A stretch of DNA of 64,000 nt from Clostridia bacterium. GTDB taxonomy: Bacteria > Bacillota > Clostridia > Monoglobales > Monoglobaceae. Position 1 is the stretch's first letter. The number at the start of each line of letters is the position of its first letter. The stretch lies in assembly GCA_017546205.1 (NCBI GenBank), contig JAFYXJ010000009.1, positions 1 to 64,000 on the forward strand, read 5' to 3'. The translations under genes were made by a program, and so were the position numbers. The notes beneath the pieces were generated by a model, which saw only the letters and a list, made by a program, of their open reading frames with translations, was not told the origin of the DNA and ran no database searches. Shown one piece after another: positions 18,987 through 27,586 of the stretch.

Positions 18987-20378
18987 ATGAAAAGAACAAT
19001 TGCAATGGTAATGGCAGTACTGCTGATGGTCTCTATGCTGGCAGGATGCGGTGCAGACACAAGTGACAAGAACGAACAGGGACAGACTGTGATTTCGGTC
19101 GGTGGATGGGAAACCAAAGAGGGAACGGCTCTGGATAACCAGAATGCAAGAAAAGCACGGTTTGAAGAAGCAAACTCCGATATTGCTATTGACCCCGATA
19201 CATGGAAGTTTGATAGAAAAACTTTCTATGCAAAGGCAGCGGGCGGACAGCTTCCTATGGTTTACAATGCAGGTGTTACCGAGATTGTGGAGATCATGAA
19301 TTCCGGTTATTCTTCTGACCTTGCAGATGTATTGAAGGAGAGAGGTTATGCGGATAAGTTCAATCCCAAAGTGATTGATATCGTCAGCAAAGACGGGGGC
19401 ATTTATGCGATTCCTAAGTTTGCAACGGTTATGGGTTTGATGTTCAATGCAGAACTGTATGAAAAGGCAGGCTTGATTGGAGAAGACGGACTTCCCAAAC
19501 AGCCGGAAACCTGGTTTGAAGTTGTAGAATTTGCAAAGAAGATTAAAGAAGCAACCGGCAAGGCTGGATTCATCATTCCTACTGCCAACGGCAGTGGCGG
19601 ATGGCTGTTTACCGCTCTGGCATGGAGTTTCGGCACGAAATTTATCGGTAAAGATGAGGCAGGAAACTGGAAAGCAACCTTCAATACACCTGAGGCGGCA
19701 GAGGCGCTGCAGTTTGTCAAAGATATGAAGTGGGAGCATGATATTCTTCCTGCAAATACCTTGATTGATGCCGCTGAATGGCAGAAGGTGTTTGGAACCG
19801 GCAATGCGGGAATTACTTTTGGTGCAGGAGAATATCCGGCATCCACCCTCTGGAAGTATGACATGAAAGCAGATAACATCGGTTTGCTTGCTATGCCGGC
19901 AGGTCCCAAAAATCATGTAACGTTGCTTGCTTGTGATATTCTTTGTGTCAGCAATGAGGCAACCAAAGATCAGGTAGAGGCCGGTGTTCGCTGGATTGAA
20001 ACCGAAGTAAATCCGGTTATGACCGAAGACGTTAAGAAAACCATGGTTGATAAATATCAGTTGTATGCGGAGAACGGTCAGCCCATTGGCGTGAAAGGTA
20101 TCAGTGTGTGGGCAGATGATGTGGAAGCAGTAAAGTTTGAGCGGGATTTGGTGGACCAAATGTGTAACATGAACCCCAACTATGTAAAATTGTATAATGA
20201 TTTTGCAATGAATTGTCCCATCGAAATCAGACCGGAAGAACCGGTTTGCTGTCAGGAACTCTACCGCGTTCTGGATGCGTGCCTGCAGGAGGTACTTACC
20301 AACAAAGATGCAGATGTTGTATCTGTTCTTGAAAAGGCTAACAGTGATTTCCAGAATAACTACCTGAACAATCTGTAA
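18987..20378 (+). CDS. ABC transporter sugar-binding lipoprotein
   Basis: A 463-residue solute-binding protein of the family 1 (maltose-binding-like) type. The lipobox LAGC places the lipidated cysteine at residue 21, so the mature protein is membrane-anchored outside the cell. It should capture oligosaccharides and hand them to a membrane permease. GGAGAG precedes the ATG and the gap from the mannosidase gene is only 14 bases, so they are one transcription unit. Oddly, no permease or ATPase genes follow; the gene is closed by a long palindrome. The last 47 residues are almost identical to a gene fragment near 63.4 kb, which shows a second copy once existed or exists elsewhere. Confidence 0.85.
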   Translation: MKRTIAMVMAVLLMVSMLAGCGADTSDKNEQGQTVISVGGWETKEGTALDNQNARKARFEEANSDIAIDPDTWKFDRKTFYAKAAGGQLPMVYNAGVTEIVEIMNSGYSSDLADVLKERGYADKFNPKVIDIVSKDGGIYAIPKFATVMGLMFNAELYEKAGLIGEDGLPKQPETWFEVVEFAKKIKEATGKAGFIIPTANGSGGWLFTALAWSFGTKFIGKDEAGNWKATFNTPEAAEALQFVKDMKWEHDILPANTLIDAAEWQKVFGTGNAGITFGAGEYPASTLWKYDMKADNIGLLAMPAGPKNHVTLLACDILCVSNEATKDQVEAGVRWIETEVNPVMTEDVKKTMVDKYQLYAENGQPIGVKGISVWADDVEAVKFERDLVDQMCNMNPNYVKLYNDFAMNCPIEIRPEEPVCCQELYRVLDACLQEVLTNKDADVVSVLEKANSDFQNNYLNNL

Positions 20379-20383
20379 AAAGA

Positions 20384-20415
20384 AATGGCGTGGAAACCAT
20401 GGTTTCCACGCCATT
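20384..20415. terminator. 32-bp perfect palindrome after the binding-protein gene
   Basis: Positions 20384-20399 and 20400-20415 are exact reverse complements. The T tract that would make it a standard terminator is missing. It ends 5 bases before the -35 element of the next gene, so it may also be an operator. Confidence 0.5.
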
Positions 20416-20419
20416 ATGA

Positions 20420-20448
20420 TTGACAATTGTAAAAAGCAGGAGTATACT
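20420..20448 (+). promoter_or_regulatory. sigma-A promoter of the isomerase gene
   Basis: TTGACA (20420-20425) and TATACT (20443-20448) are 17 bp apart, 26 bases before the start codon at 20475. It shows the isomerase gene can be expressed apart from the upstream operon. Confidence 0.75.
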
Positions 20449-20474
20449 ACAACCAATAGAAAGGGGTGGTTTTT

Positions 20475-21353
20475 ATGAGAATATCCATCAATGAAGATTA
20501 TATCCGTTATCGTCCGGAAACACCGAGGCGGAGCCAGATGGAAACCCTAAAACTTTTGAAAGAAAACGGGTTTGATACTGCGGATTTCGGTATGTTCCAC
20601 TTGGTTTCCGAGGGGGAGCCTTACGGACGCGAAGATTGGATTAAAAAACATCGGGAATATTGTGATGAGTTGGGCATTGCGATTAACCAGACCCATCCGC
20701 CGTTTTTTGAAGGCAGACCCATGCCGGACGGGTTTGTAGAGCGCTTGCTCCAATGTGTGGACGACAGTGCTGTTCTGGGTGCGGATTGTATCGTAATTCA
20801 TCCGGATACCTGGTATAAGGAAAATTATGTACAATGGGATTTTGATGAGGTGCTGAACACCATTTATGAAGTGCTGGCACCGGTTGTAGAACGGGCAGAA
20901 AAACGCGGCATCAAGGTTGCTATGGAGTTTATGCATGAATGGCTGGGAAATGTCTACCACAGAGTGCGTTTTTGTTCCAATATCGAAGAACTGGATGCCA
21001 TTGTGGGAAAATTCAACTGTGATTCGGTGGGCGTCTGCTGGGATTTTGGACATGCAGCAATGGCATACAAACAGGACCAGTTTAAATATATGAAAAAACT
21101 GAAAAGCAAGATTATTGCAACCCATGTACATGATAATATCTTTAAGTATGACAATCATAATCTTCCTTATCAAGGTTCCATCAACTGGGAAGAGGGGATG
21201 AAAACCTTGGCGGAAGTAGGATATGAAGGTGATTTGACGCTGGAAATCGGTTACGGCGGCATGCCGGATTCTCTGGTTGCAAACTTCTTGCAATTCTCCC
21301 ACCAAACCGCAGAATACCTGGTCAAACAGTTTCAGGAGTTTCAAAAGAAATAA
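20475..21353 (+). CDS. TIM-barrel sugar phosphate isomerase/epimerase family protein
   Basis: A 292-residue protein of the xylose isomerase-like TIM-barrel superfamily (AP endonuclease family 2 fold). Visible signatures are INQTHPPFFEG, the metal-site segments VIHPDTW and GVCWDFGHA, ATHVHDN and LTLEIGYG. These proteins isomerise or epimerise free or phosphorylated sugars with a divalent metal; the exact reaction cannot be read here. The start is the ATG at 20475, 6 to 8 bases after AAAGGGGTGG; the in-frame GTG at 20466 lies inside that site. It has its own promoter but sits at the end of the glycan locus, so it may process the released sugar. Confidence 0.8.
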   Translation: MRISINEDYIRYRPETPRRSQMETLKLLKENGFDTADFGMFHLVSEGEPYGREDWIKKHREYCDELGIAINQTHPPFFEGRPMPDGFVERLLQCVDDSAVLGADCIVIHPDTWYKENYVQWDFDEVLNTIYEVLAPVVERAEKRGIKVAMEFMHEWLGNVYHRVRFCSNIEELDAIVGKFNCDSVGVCWDFGHAAMAYKQDQFKYMKKLKSKIIATHVHDNIFKYDNHNLPYQGSINWEEGMKTLAEVGYEGDLTLEIGYGGMPDSLVANFLQFSHQTAEYLVKQFQEFQKK

Positions 21354-21354
21354 A

Positions 21355-21382
21355 AAAAAGACATCCATTGGATGTCTTTTTT
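21355..21382. terminator. bidirectional terminator (isomerase gene and tRNA-Thr)
   Basis: AAAGACATCC pairs with GGATGTCTTT around a 3-base loop, with A-run and T-run on either side, so it can stop transcription from both strands. Confidence 0.85.
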
Positions 21383-21384
21383 CG

Positions 21385-21460
21385 TGGAGCTGGAAAAGGG
21401 ACTCGAACCCTCGACTTCCTCATTACGAGTGAGGTACTCTACCAACTGAGTTATTCCAGC
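21385..21460 (-). tRNA. tRNA-Thr (anticodon CGT)
   Basis: A complete cloverleaf on the minus strand: acceptor GCTGGAA/TTCCAGC, anticodon stem CCTCA/TGAGG with loop CTCGTAA, T-loop GGTTCGAGTCC and an encoded CCA. A promoter TTGACA (complement of 21526-21531) and TAGACT (21503-21508) with a 17-bp spacer lies upstream. Confidence 0.95.
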
Positions 21461-21544
21461 ATGGCGTAATACAACCAAAATCATTATAAACCAACAAGGG
21501 ATAGTCTACCATATTTTTGGGTCTTTGTCAAGGCGTTAGGAAAC

Positions 21545-21571
21545 AAAAAAAGAGAACGCATAGCGTTCTCT
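21545..21571 (-). terminator. terminator of tRNA-Gly
   Basis: AGAGAACGC (21551-21559) pairs with GCGTTCTCT (21563-21571), followed on the minus strand by a run of seven or more T. Confidence 0.85.
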
Positions 21572-21574
21572 TCA

Positions 21575-21649
21575 TGGAGCGGAAGACGAGATTCGAACTC
21601 GCGACGTTCACCTTGGCAAGGTGACGCTCTACCACTGAGCCACTCCCGC
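21575..21649 (-). tRNA. tRNA-Gly (anticodon GCC)
   Basis: A complete cloverleaf on the minus strand: acceptor GCGGGAG/CTTCCGC, anticodon stem TCACC/GGTGA with loop TTGCCAA, and an encoded CCA. Promoter TTGACA (complement of 21685-21690) and TATTCT (21662-21667), 17-bp spacer. Confidence 0.95.
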
Positions 21650-21821
21650 ATCTCCTGAAATAGAATAGCATACCTTTGGGGGATTGTCAAGTAATTTTCA
21701 TAAAAAAATTTACTTCTGCCATTTTTCATAAAAAATTTTTTTCAAATGGAGTATATTTTGGATTGCATTGCTGACAAAAATATTGTATAATTTCTTTAGA
21801 AACTAAGATAGGAGGCTCATT

Positions 21822-23246
21822 ATGGGAGGTTTTTTCGGAGCAGTCTGCAAGCATGACGCTATTTCGGATGTGTTTTTCGGGACAGATTACCATTCACATC
21901 TGGGGACTCGGCGTGCCGGCATGGCAGCTTATGATAAGGAAATAGGTCTTCAAAGAGATATTCACAACATCCAGAATTCTCCGTTTCGTACGAAATTTGA
22001 TAAAATATTTGAAGAAATGCGGGGCACGGCCGCCATTGGTTGCATCAGTGATTTTGACCCCCAGCCCTTGTTGTTTCATTCCAGATTGGGCACCTATGCA
22101 ATCTGTATGATTGGCGTGATTCAGAATGCCAAAGAACTGATTGAACAATATTTGACTCCCGGCAATAGTTTTTTCAATGCTATGACAGGGGGAAATATCA
22201 ATTCGGTGGATATCATTGCTGCTTTGATGAATCAAAAAGATTCTTTTGCGGAGGGTATCCAATTTGCACAAGAGTCTATCGAGGGGACGGCATCCATTCT
22301 GGTGCTGACCGGTTATGGAACGCTGATTGCAGCGCGGGATCGGTTAGGAAGGATCCCCATTCTGATTGGAAAAAGCGAGGATGGATATTGTGCAGCCTTT
22401 GAATCGTTTGCATATCAAAAACTGGGGTATGCCGATGAAAAGGAACTGGGACCCGGTGAGATTGTAGAACTGACGGCAGATTCCATGACCCAACTTGCCC
22501 CCCCGGGAAAGGAAATGAAAATCTGCTCTTTCCTTTGGACTTATTTTGGATTTCCTACCTCAACCTATGAGGGTGTGAATGTTGAGACCATGCGGAACCG
22601 GAACGGACAAATCATGGCGCGGCAAGATAAGATTGTCTCCAATGCAGAAAGCCTGGATTATGTCAGCGGTGTTCCCGATTCCGGTACGGCACATGCCATT
22701 GGTTATGCCAATGAAAGCGGTGTTCCTTTTGCCCGTCCGTTTATCAAATATACGCCGTCATGGGCAAGAAGTTTTACGCCCACCAACCAGAAGGAACGGA
22801 ATAAAGTTGCAAAGATGAAACAAATTCCTATTCATGATTTGATTCAGGATAAGAGCCTTTTATTTATTGATGATTCCATTGTGCGCGGAACCCAACTGCG
22901 GGAAACTGTGGAATTTTTGTATAACAACGGAGCAAAGGCTGTGCATATGCGTTCCGCCTGCCCGCCCATTATGTATGGTTGTAAGTATTTGAACTTTACT
23001 CGCTCCACCGGAGAAATGGAACTTCTTACCCGCCGTGTGATTATGGAACTGGAAGGAGAAGAAGGATTCAATCATCTGGAAGAATACAGCGATTCCTCTA
23101 CTGAACGAGGTCAAAAGATGAGAAAATGCATCTGTGAAAAATTTAAGTTTGCATCTTTAGAGTTTCAGTCTATGGAGGGCATGATAGAATCCATTGGTAT
23201 AGAACCGTGTAAGTTGTGCACCTACTGTTGGAACGGAAAAGAATAA
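21822..23246 (+). CDS. PurF-like phosphoribosyltransferase lacking the glutaminase cysteine
   Basis: A 474-residue protein with the two-domain plan of amidophosphoribosyltransferase (PurF). The N-terminal Ntn-type glutaminase domain begins MGGFFGAVC where true PurF has its catalytic cysteine as CGVFG, so Cys is replaced by Gly and no propeptide is present. The phosphoribosyltransferase PRPP loop is intact (LLFIDDSIVRGTQLRE), and the C-terminal CKLCTYC, together with CPPIMYGC, resembles the iron-sulfur ligands of PurF. It may use free ammonia or have a regulatory role. The promoter is TTGCAT (21763-21768) and TATAAT (21786-21791), and GGAGG precedes the ATG by 6 bases. It stands alone, away from other pur genes. 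Confidence 0.8.
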   Translation: MGGFFGAVCKHDAISDVFFGTDYHSHLGTRRAGMAAYDKEIGLQRDIHNIQNSPFRTKFDKIFEEMRGTAAIGCISDFDPQPLLFHSRLGTYAICMIGVIQNAKELIEQYLTPGNSFFNAMTGGNINSVDIIAALMNQKDSFAEGIQFAQESIEGTASILVLTGYGTLIAARDRLGRIPILIGKSEDGYCAAFESFAYQKLGYADEKELGPGEIVELTADSMTQLAPPGKEMKICSFLWTYFGFPTSTYEGVNVETMRNRNGQIMARQDKIVSNAESLDYVSGVPDSGTAHAIGYANESGVPFARPFIKYTPSWARSFTPTNQKERNKVAKMKQIPIHDLIQDKSLLFIDDSIVRGTQLRETVEFLYNNGAKAVHMRSACPPIMYGCKYLNFTRSTGEMELLTRRVIMELEGEEGFNHLEEYSDSSTERGQKMRKCICEKFKFASLEFQSMEGMIESIGIEPCKLCTYCWNGKE

Positions 23247-23270
23247 AACGGCTGGAAAAAATCAATAACG

Positions 23271-23313
23271 GCATGGAAAACATCAGGTTTTCCATGCAGT
23301 TTTATCGTTTTTA
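23271..23313 (+). terminator. terminator of the PurF-like gene
   Basis: GCATGGAAAAC (23271-23281) pairs with GTTTTCCATGC (23287-23297), followed by a T-rich run. Confidence 0.8.
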
Positions 23314-23382
23314 CTTAGCATTATTCCTGAATGCATTAATAGTTTCTAAATTTTTCAGTAATAACGCTCTGTCTTTTTGGGA

Positions 23383-23472
23383 AGATGTAGACAAAACTGA
23401 TGATTTATGACATGGCGTTGTCAATTTTGGACAAATCTTTTTGTTGAATACCCGTAGAGAATCTGGTATAAT
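23383..23472 (+). promoter_or_regulatory. 90-bp promoter module, copy 1 (alkaline phosphatase)
   Basis: This segment matches 28668-28757 at 87 of 90 positions. It contains a sigma-A promoter, TTGAAT (23444-23449) and TATAAT (23467-23472) with a 17-bp spacer, and an upstream TTGTC/GACAA inverted repeat at about 23419-23434 that could be an operator. It lies 34 bases before the phosphatase start codon. Confidence 0.8.
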
Positions 23473-23506
23473 ATGAAAAAAGTTAAACATTAGGAGGAGT
23501 TTTCAC

Positions 23507-25582
23507 ATGAAAAAGATTCTTTGTATGCTGCTTTGTGCGGCAATGCTGATGTCCGGTGTGGTATGGGTATCGGCAACGGAGCCGGTGGCGGCAACATCTC
23601 AAATCAAAAACATTATCTACATGATTCCTGACGGCGGTGCCATGGCGTCTTTCTTCCTGGCAGATCATGTCAAGCAGGCAGGGGGACTTTCTAATAAGTA
23701 CCCCAATGTAACACCGGTAGAAACCGGAGAAATGTTCATCAAAGATTATCTGGTTGGTGCAGAGACAACACATTCCAATAACAGTTCTGTAACCGACTCT
23801 GCAGCATCCGGTACGGCGCTGTCTTCCGGTTATAAAACCAACAATGGTATGATTGGTATTACCCCGGCGAAGAAACCCCGTGCCAATATTTTAGAGGCTT
23901 GTCAGGAACTGGGTAAGAACACCGGTATTGTAGTTACTTATGAATGGACCAATGCAACACCGGCAGCATTTTCTGCTCATGCAGAAAACCGCAGTGAAAC
24001 GCTGGTCATCGGAGAGCAGGTCGTTAACCAAGGGATTGATGTGGTATTTGGTAAGACTCTGACAGATTATAACGGGCAGGAATGGTTTACGGATAATTCT
24101 CTTGCAAGCCGAGGCTATGATATTATTACCAGCAAAGAACAACTGAATGCGATTCAGGCAGGGGACAGAGTTTGGGGTAAATTGCCACAGGCGTATTTTG
24201 ATGTTCAAAGAGGGTCTACAACGCCCAATCTTGCAGAACTGACGGCGACTGCCATTCGCGCTCTGGATGACGGAAACGAAAACGGTTTCTTCCTGATGGT
24301 AGAAGGAAGTGCAGTAGACGGCGGCGGACACAACAGCAACGCCTTAAGTATGGTCAGCGAGTGGCTGGCTTTTGATGCGGCATGTAAAGTTGCCATTGAG
24401 TATGCCCAGAAGAGAACAGATACTTTGGTTGTGATTCTGCCTGACCATGACACCGGTGGATTGCAGTATCAAAATGCGTATACAGCAGCGAGCCTGAAAA
24501 GCCTGGTAGGAAATGTACAAAATGGTGAGAGTTTGAAAACGGTTCTCACATGGGAAGGTGATGGCGGTCATACCGGACGGAATGGCGGAATCTTCATGTA
24601 TGTTCCGGAGGGCGTTGCATATCCCAATGGTATTGACCCCAGCAAGAAGGCCAGCGTTCTTTCAACCTTTGAAACAGATTTCAGAACCTGTGCAGTCAAT
24701 CGTATTGATAATACCGGCATGACCCAGTATCTGGCAGGGCTTCTGGGGGTTGATATGGACGCTATGACTGAAAAACTCTTTGTGGATATCACGGATAGCG
24801 GTACTTATAATGCAAATACCGAAGTCTTTACTTTCCAAACGGCTTCCGGCGTGGAAATTGAAGTGGAAAGAAATACTTCCGTTGCAAAGATGGACGGAAC
24901 ACCGGTGAATCTTGACGGTCAGGTTGCCGTATATCTGGGTGGAAGATTCTATATTCCCCAAAGTTTGATCAGCAGTACTCCCGTTCCCCAAAAGGAATTT
25001 GCAATTTATGCAGATTATAACACCAAATCGGTGCGGGTAGAGGGTCTTACAAAAAATCCTTCCGATGCCGTTACCGTGTTGGTTACCGAACCGGGCAAAG
25101 GAATTGCGGAAAGTGCGGAAGATGAAACCCTGGTTGCAATTAATCAGACACAAAGTACGCCATGGTGCGAGTATTCTTTGAACTTTGCAGTAGGCGAAGG
25201 TAAAATCGGGGATTACAATTACTTCACCAGAATCAAAGAAGAGGGGAATATCAAGGAATATAAATTCTCTTTCAAGAATATGGCGGTTGAGAAGAATGGT
25301 ATTCCGGTAACCAAAATGTCAGATTTGGCAGAAGGAGATACCGTAAAACTGGTTCTCAACGGTTACGATGCCGGCTTTGACGGAACGGCAATGATTGCAC
25401 AGTATGGAGAGGGCGGTGCGCTTCTTTATGTGACAGCCATTCCGGTTCAGGGATCTGCTGTGAAGTATGAAGATGAAGATTTCATTGAGGCTACCATACA
25501 AAAGGGCGTCAAGAGCGTGAAAGCATATTATTGGAACAAGGTGAACCATGTTCCCTTTACCGGTGTGTATGTAATCGAATAA
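23507..25582 (+). CDS. exported alkaline phosphatase with C-terminal beta domains
   Basis: A 691-residue exported phosphomonoesterase of the PhoA family. After the signal peptide (about 1-24) the metal-site motif YMIPDGG and the nucleophile motif TDSAASGTAL (Ser) appear, then EGSAVDGGGH, LPDHDTGG and GDGGHTGRNGG, which provide the remaining zinc and magnesium ligands. The catalytic part ends near residue 425. It is followed by a segment like the copper-amine-oxidase N-terminal stalk domain (about 440-500) and a beta domain ending KSVKAYYWNKVNHVPF, which resembles the ends of other exported proteins here. AGGAGGAG precedes the ATG. Its promoter is shared, as a duplicated module, with the BNR protein gene. 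Confidence 0.88.
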   Translation: MKKILCMLLCAAMLMSGVVWVSATEPVAATSQIKNIIYMIPDGGAMASFFLADHVKQAGGLSNKYPNVTPVETGEMFIKDYLVGAETTHSNNSSVTDSAASGTALSSGYKTNNGMIGITPAKKPRANILEACQELGKNTGIVVTYEWTNATPAAFSAHAENRSETLVIGEQVVNQGIDVVFGKTLTDYNGQEWFTDNSLASRGYDIITSKEQLNAIQAGDRVWGKLPQAYFDVQRGSTTPNLAELTATAIRALDDGNENGFFLMVEGSAVDGGGHNSNALSMVSEWLAFDAACKVAIEYAQKRTDTLVVILPDHDTGGLQYQNAYTAASLKSLVGNVQNGESLKTVLTWEGDGGHTGRNGGIFMYVPEGVAYPNGIDPSKKASVLSTFETDFRTCAVNRIDNTGMTQYLAGLLGVDMDAMTEKLFVDITDSGTYNANTEVFTFQTASGVEIEVERNTSVAKMDGTPVNLDGQVAVYLGGRFYIPQSLISSTPVPQKEFAIYADYNTKSVRVEGLTKNPSDAVTVLVTEPGKGIAESAEDETLVAINQTQSTPWCEYSLNFAVGEGKIGDYNYFTRIKEEGNIKEYKFSFKNMAVEKNGIPVTKMSDLAEGDTVKLVLNGYDAGFDGTAMIAQYGEGGALLYVTAIPVQGSAVKYEDEDFIEATIQKGVKSVKAYYWNKVNHVPFTGVYVIE

Positions 25583-25591
25583 TGTCATAAT

Positions 25592-25624
25592 AAATATCAC
25601 CCCGTCATTGACGGGGTGATATTT
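25592..25624. terminator. bidirectional terminator between convergent genes
   Basis: A perfect 15-bp stem (25592-25606 with 25610-25624) around a 3-base loop, with T runs on both strands, between the phosphatase gene and the membrane protein gene. Confidence 0.85.
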
Positions 25625-25625
25625 T

Positions 25626-26876
25626 CTATATTGTCAGATTATAAGACGAAATGGTTCCTACAATATTTAGAGCAATTCCCAACATTGCCAGAGGATAGTG
25701 GAACTTTTCTGTTTCTTCATTGTCATTCATAAGCAATAGCATTGCCACCAAAATATAGGGTAGAGCGTCTAACGTGTAGCGGTTGCCGAAATGATGGCCA
25801 CCCATGGTTTTATGTGCTGTCAGGAGCAGAAAATGCACAACAACAGTACAAGGAATTAATACGGAAAGAAGAAGATGTCCTTTTTTTCGCTTGCAGATAG
25901 CAACAATCGCCTCAATGAAATAGGAAACAAAGATGGGGGTTGCCAGATAAAATGCCATGCCATCCCAGGAGGGGAACTGTAAGGTGCGATTGTCTGATAC
26001 CGTGGGGAGACGGAAGAGGGAGGGCAGATTGTTTTTCATGTAATCAAGATGGAATTGTCCTGTTTCCACTCTTGTAAATTCCGGCAGATAGTTGTGTCCG
26101 AATTCCAAAACAGAATCAAATCGCAGATAGTTAAGGAGCATATAACTGGCGGCAATGATACAGGGGGCAATTGCCCAATGAAGACGGGGTAAAAGAATTT
26201 CTTTGAATGTCAGATCCGGATGTTGTTCTTTTATTTTTTTGTATAAAAGAATCAGCAAAACCGGTGCATACAAGGCGTTCATCGGACGGCATCCCACACT
26301 GCATGCCCAGAATGCAAGGCTAAGACCGCCTTTGGCACAGAGTGCATAATATAGTGCCATAACGGAAAGTGCAAAGCAAAGATTTTGTGCCAGAAACCAA
26401 ACCCAACCGTTGACAGTAATATACAGAAGATTGCTGCCTACCATGATAAACAAGGTCCAGAATGTGGCGCTTTCTTCGCTACGATCAAAATGACGGAACA
26501 GACGATAGGTATAAAATGCACCCAAAAAGCTGATGCAAAGTGCTATCCATCCATCCGGGGTATTTGCCCCGAAAAAGAGAGAAAACGGTAGCATCACATA
26601 AGACGGGAAAGGCGGAAAACTCACAAAATAACGACCATGATAGATGGCAAGTTCCAGCCAAGGGTAATCCTGACCCAAATCCAGATGCCCCTGCAACCAA
26701 CGTGCTGATTGAAGGGAGAAAGAATTATAGATATTTCCTGTCCATGGCCAGAATCCGGTGTAGGACCAGACAATAGCGTAGACACAAAGCATACAGAGAA
26801 AAATGCAGGAAATTGCACTGATATCTTTTTTATAGGAAGACATCAGCGGAGGTAAAGATAATTTTGGAATTTGCAT
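25626..26876 (-). CDS. polytopic membrane protein, possibly a GT-C-type glycosyltransferase
   Basis: A 416-residue integral membrane protein with about ten hydrophobic segments. The first periplasmic loop (ARWLQGHLDLGQDYPWLELA and the following HGRYFVSFPPFPSYV) resembles in style the acidic loop of lipid-dependent GT-C glycosyltransferases, but I cannot confirm the family. The start is the ATG at 26876, after GGAGG; a TTG at 26891 lies on the ribosome site. A promoter TTTACA-17-TATACT lies upstream on the minus strand. It ends in a terminator shared with the phosphatase gene and is monocistronic. A role in cell-surface glycosylation is a guess from the fold style. Confidence 0.55.
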   Translation of the reverse strand: MQIPKLSLPPLMSSYKKDISAISCIFLCMLCVYAIVWSYTGFWPWTGNIYNSFSLQSARWLQGHLDLGQDYPWLELAIYHGRYFVSFPPFPSYVMLPFSLFFGANTPDGWIALCISFLGAFYTYRLFRHFDRSEESATFWTLFIMVGSNLLYITVNGWVWFLAQNLCFALSVMALYYALCAKGGLSLAFWACSVGCRPMNALYAPVLLILLYKKIKEQHPDLTFKEILLPRLHWAIAPCIIAASYMLLNYLRFDSVLEFGHNYLPEFTRVETGQFHLDYMKNNLPSLFRLPTVSDNRTLQFPSWDGMAFYLATPIFVSYFIEAIVAICKRKKGHLLLSVLIPCTVVVHFLLLTAHKTMGGHHFGNRYTLDALPYILVAMLLLMNDNEETEKFHYPLAMLGIALNIVGTISSYNLTI

Positions 26877-26971
26877 AATAGAAACCTCCAAAGGATATAA
26901 AATTCATAATGCCAGTATATCAAAAAAATCCCTTGCTGTAAACTATTTTTTGCATCAATAAAAGAGAGAAC

Positions 26972-27012
26972 AAAAAATCCCATGAGACAGATATTGTCTG
27001 TTTCATGGGATT
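26972..27012 (-). terminator. terminator of the perR-rbr-ftn operon
   Basis: On the minus strand AATCCCATGA pairs with TCATGGGATT and the stem continues through ACAG/CTGT, followed by a T run. Confidence 0.8.
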
Positions 27013-27019
27013 GATTTTA

Positions 27020-27535
27020 TTAATCAAGAACAAGAGAAGGTGCAGTATAGATTCTTGTGGCATATTCCGCGTCCAGAGAATAAAGCCCCTTTGCGTCACT
27101 GCCGAACAATTCCATCTTTTTAATCATATCATCTGCATTTTTTTCTTCTTCCATCTGCTCTTTTACAAACCAGTCTAAGAATTGCATGGTTCTGAAATCT
27201 TTTACATCATATGCGGCACCATAGATATCGTTGATCAAACTGGTTACGTACTGCTCGTGTTCCAACCCGGCTTTCAGGGGATCCATCAACGATTTCAATG
27301 TTTTGTCCGGTTTGTCGATTGCTCCGAGAGAAACTTTTTCTCCGCACATTTGCAGATATTTCATGAAAAGCATAGCGTGGTCCCGTTCCTCTTGTGCCTG
27401 AATCATATACCAGTTGGCAAATCCGTCAAGACCTTCTGCCTCATAAAAAACAGAGAAATCAAGGTACAGATACGCAGAATAGAATTCTTTTACAATCTGT
27501 TCATTCAGTAATTTTGAAACTTTTTCATTTAACAT
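27020..27535 (-). CDS. ferritin
   Basis: A 171-residue bacterial non-heme ferritin that stores iron as a mineral core and oxidises Fe(II) at a di-iron site. The four-helix signature is clear: LNEQIVKEFYSAYLYLD near the N terminus and QAQEERDHAMLFMKYL around residues 50-65, with the conserved Glu and His ligands. Length matches the family. It is the last gene of a minus-strand unit with perR and the reverse rubrerythrin gene, and a GAGGTGAT site precedes its ATG. A stable hairpin separates it from the rubrerythrin gene. Regulation by PerR through the upstream operator is likely. Confidence 0.93.
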   Translation of the reverse strand: MLNEKVSKLLNEQIVKEFYSAYLYLDFSVFYEAEGLDGFANWYMIQAQEERDHAMLFMKYLQMCGEKVSLGAIDKPDKTLKSLMDPLKAGLEHEQYVTSLINDIYGAAYDVKDFRTMQFLDWFVKEQMEEEKNADDMIKKMELFGSDAKGLYSLDAEYATRIYTAPSLVLD

Positions 27536-27554
27536 GATATCACCTCATTCATAT

Positions 27555-27585
27555 ATAAGGGGCGGTAGAACCGCCCCTTATCGCT
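27555..27585 (-). promoter_or_regulatory. intercistronic hairpin between rbr and ferritin genes
   Basis: ATAAGGGGCGG pairs with CCGCCCCTTAT around a 5-base loop. No T tract follows on the minus strand, so it is better read as an mRNA stability or attenuation element than as a full terminator. Confidence 0.6.
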
Positions 27586-27586
27586 A

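Noticed and set aside
21484..21729. 81-codon minus-strand open frame across tRNA-Gly
   Set aside because: It covers the tRNA, its promoter and its terminator.
23216..23410. 64-codon open frame after the PurF-like gene
   Set aside because: It begins within the PurF-like gene in another frame, runs over the terminator and ends in the promoter module.
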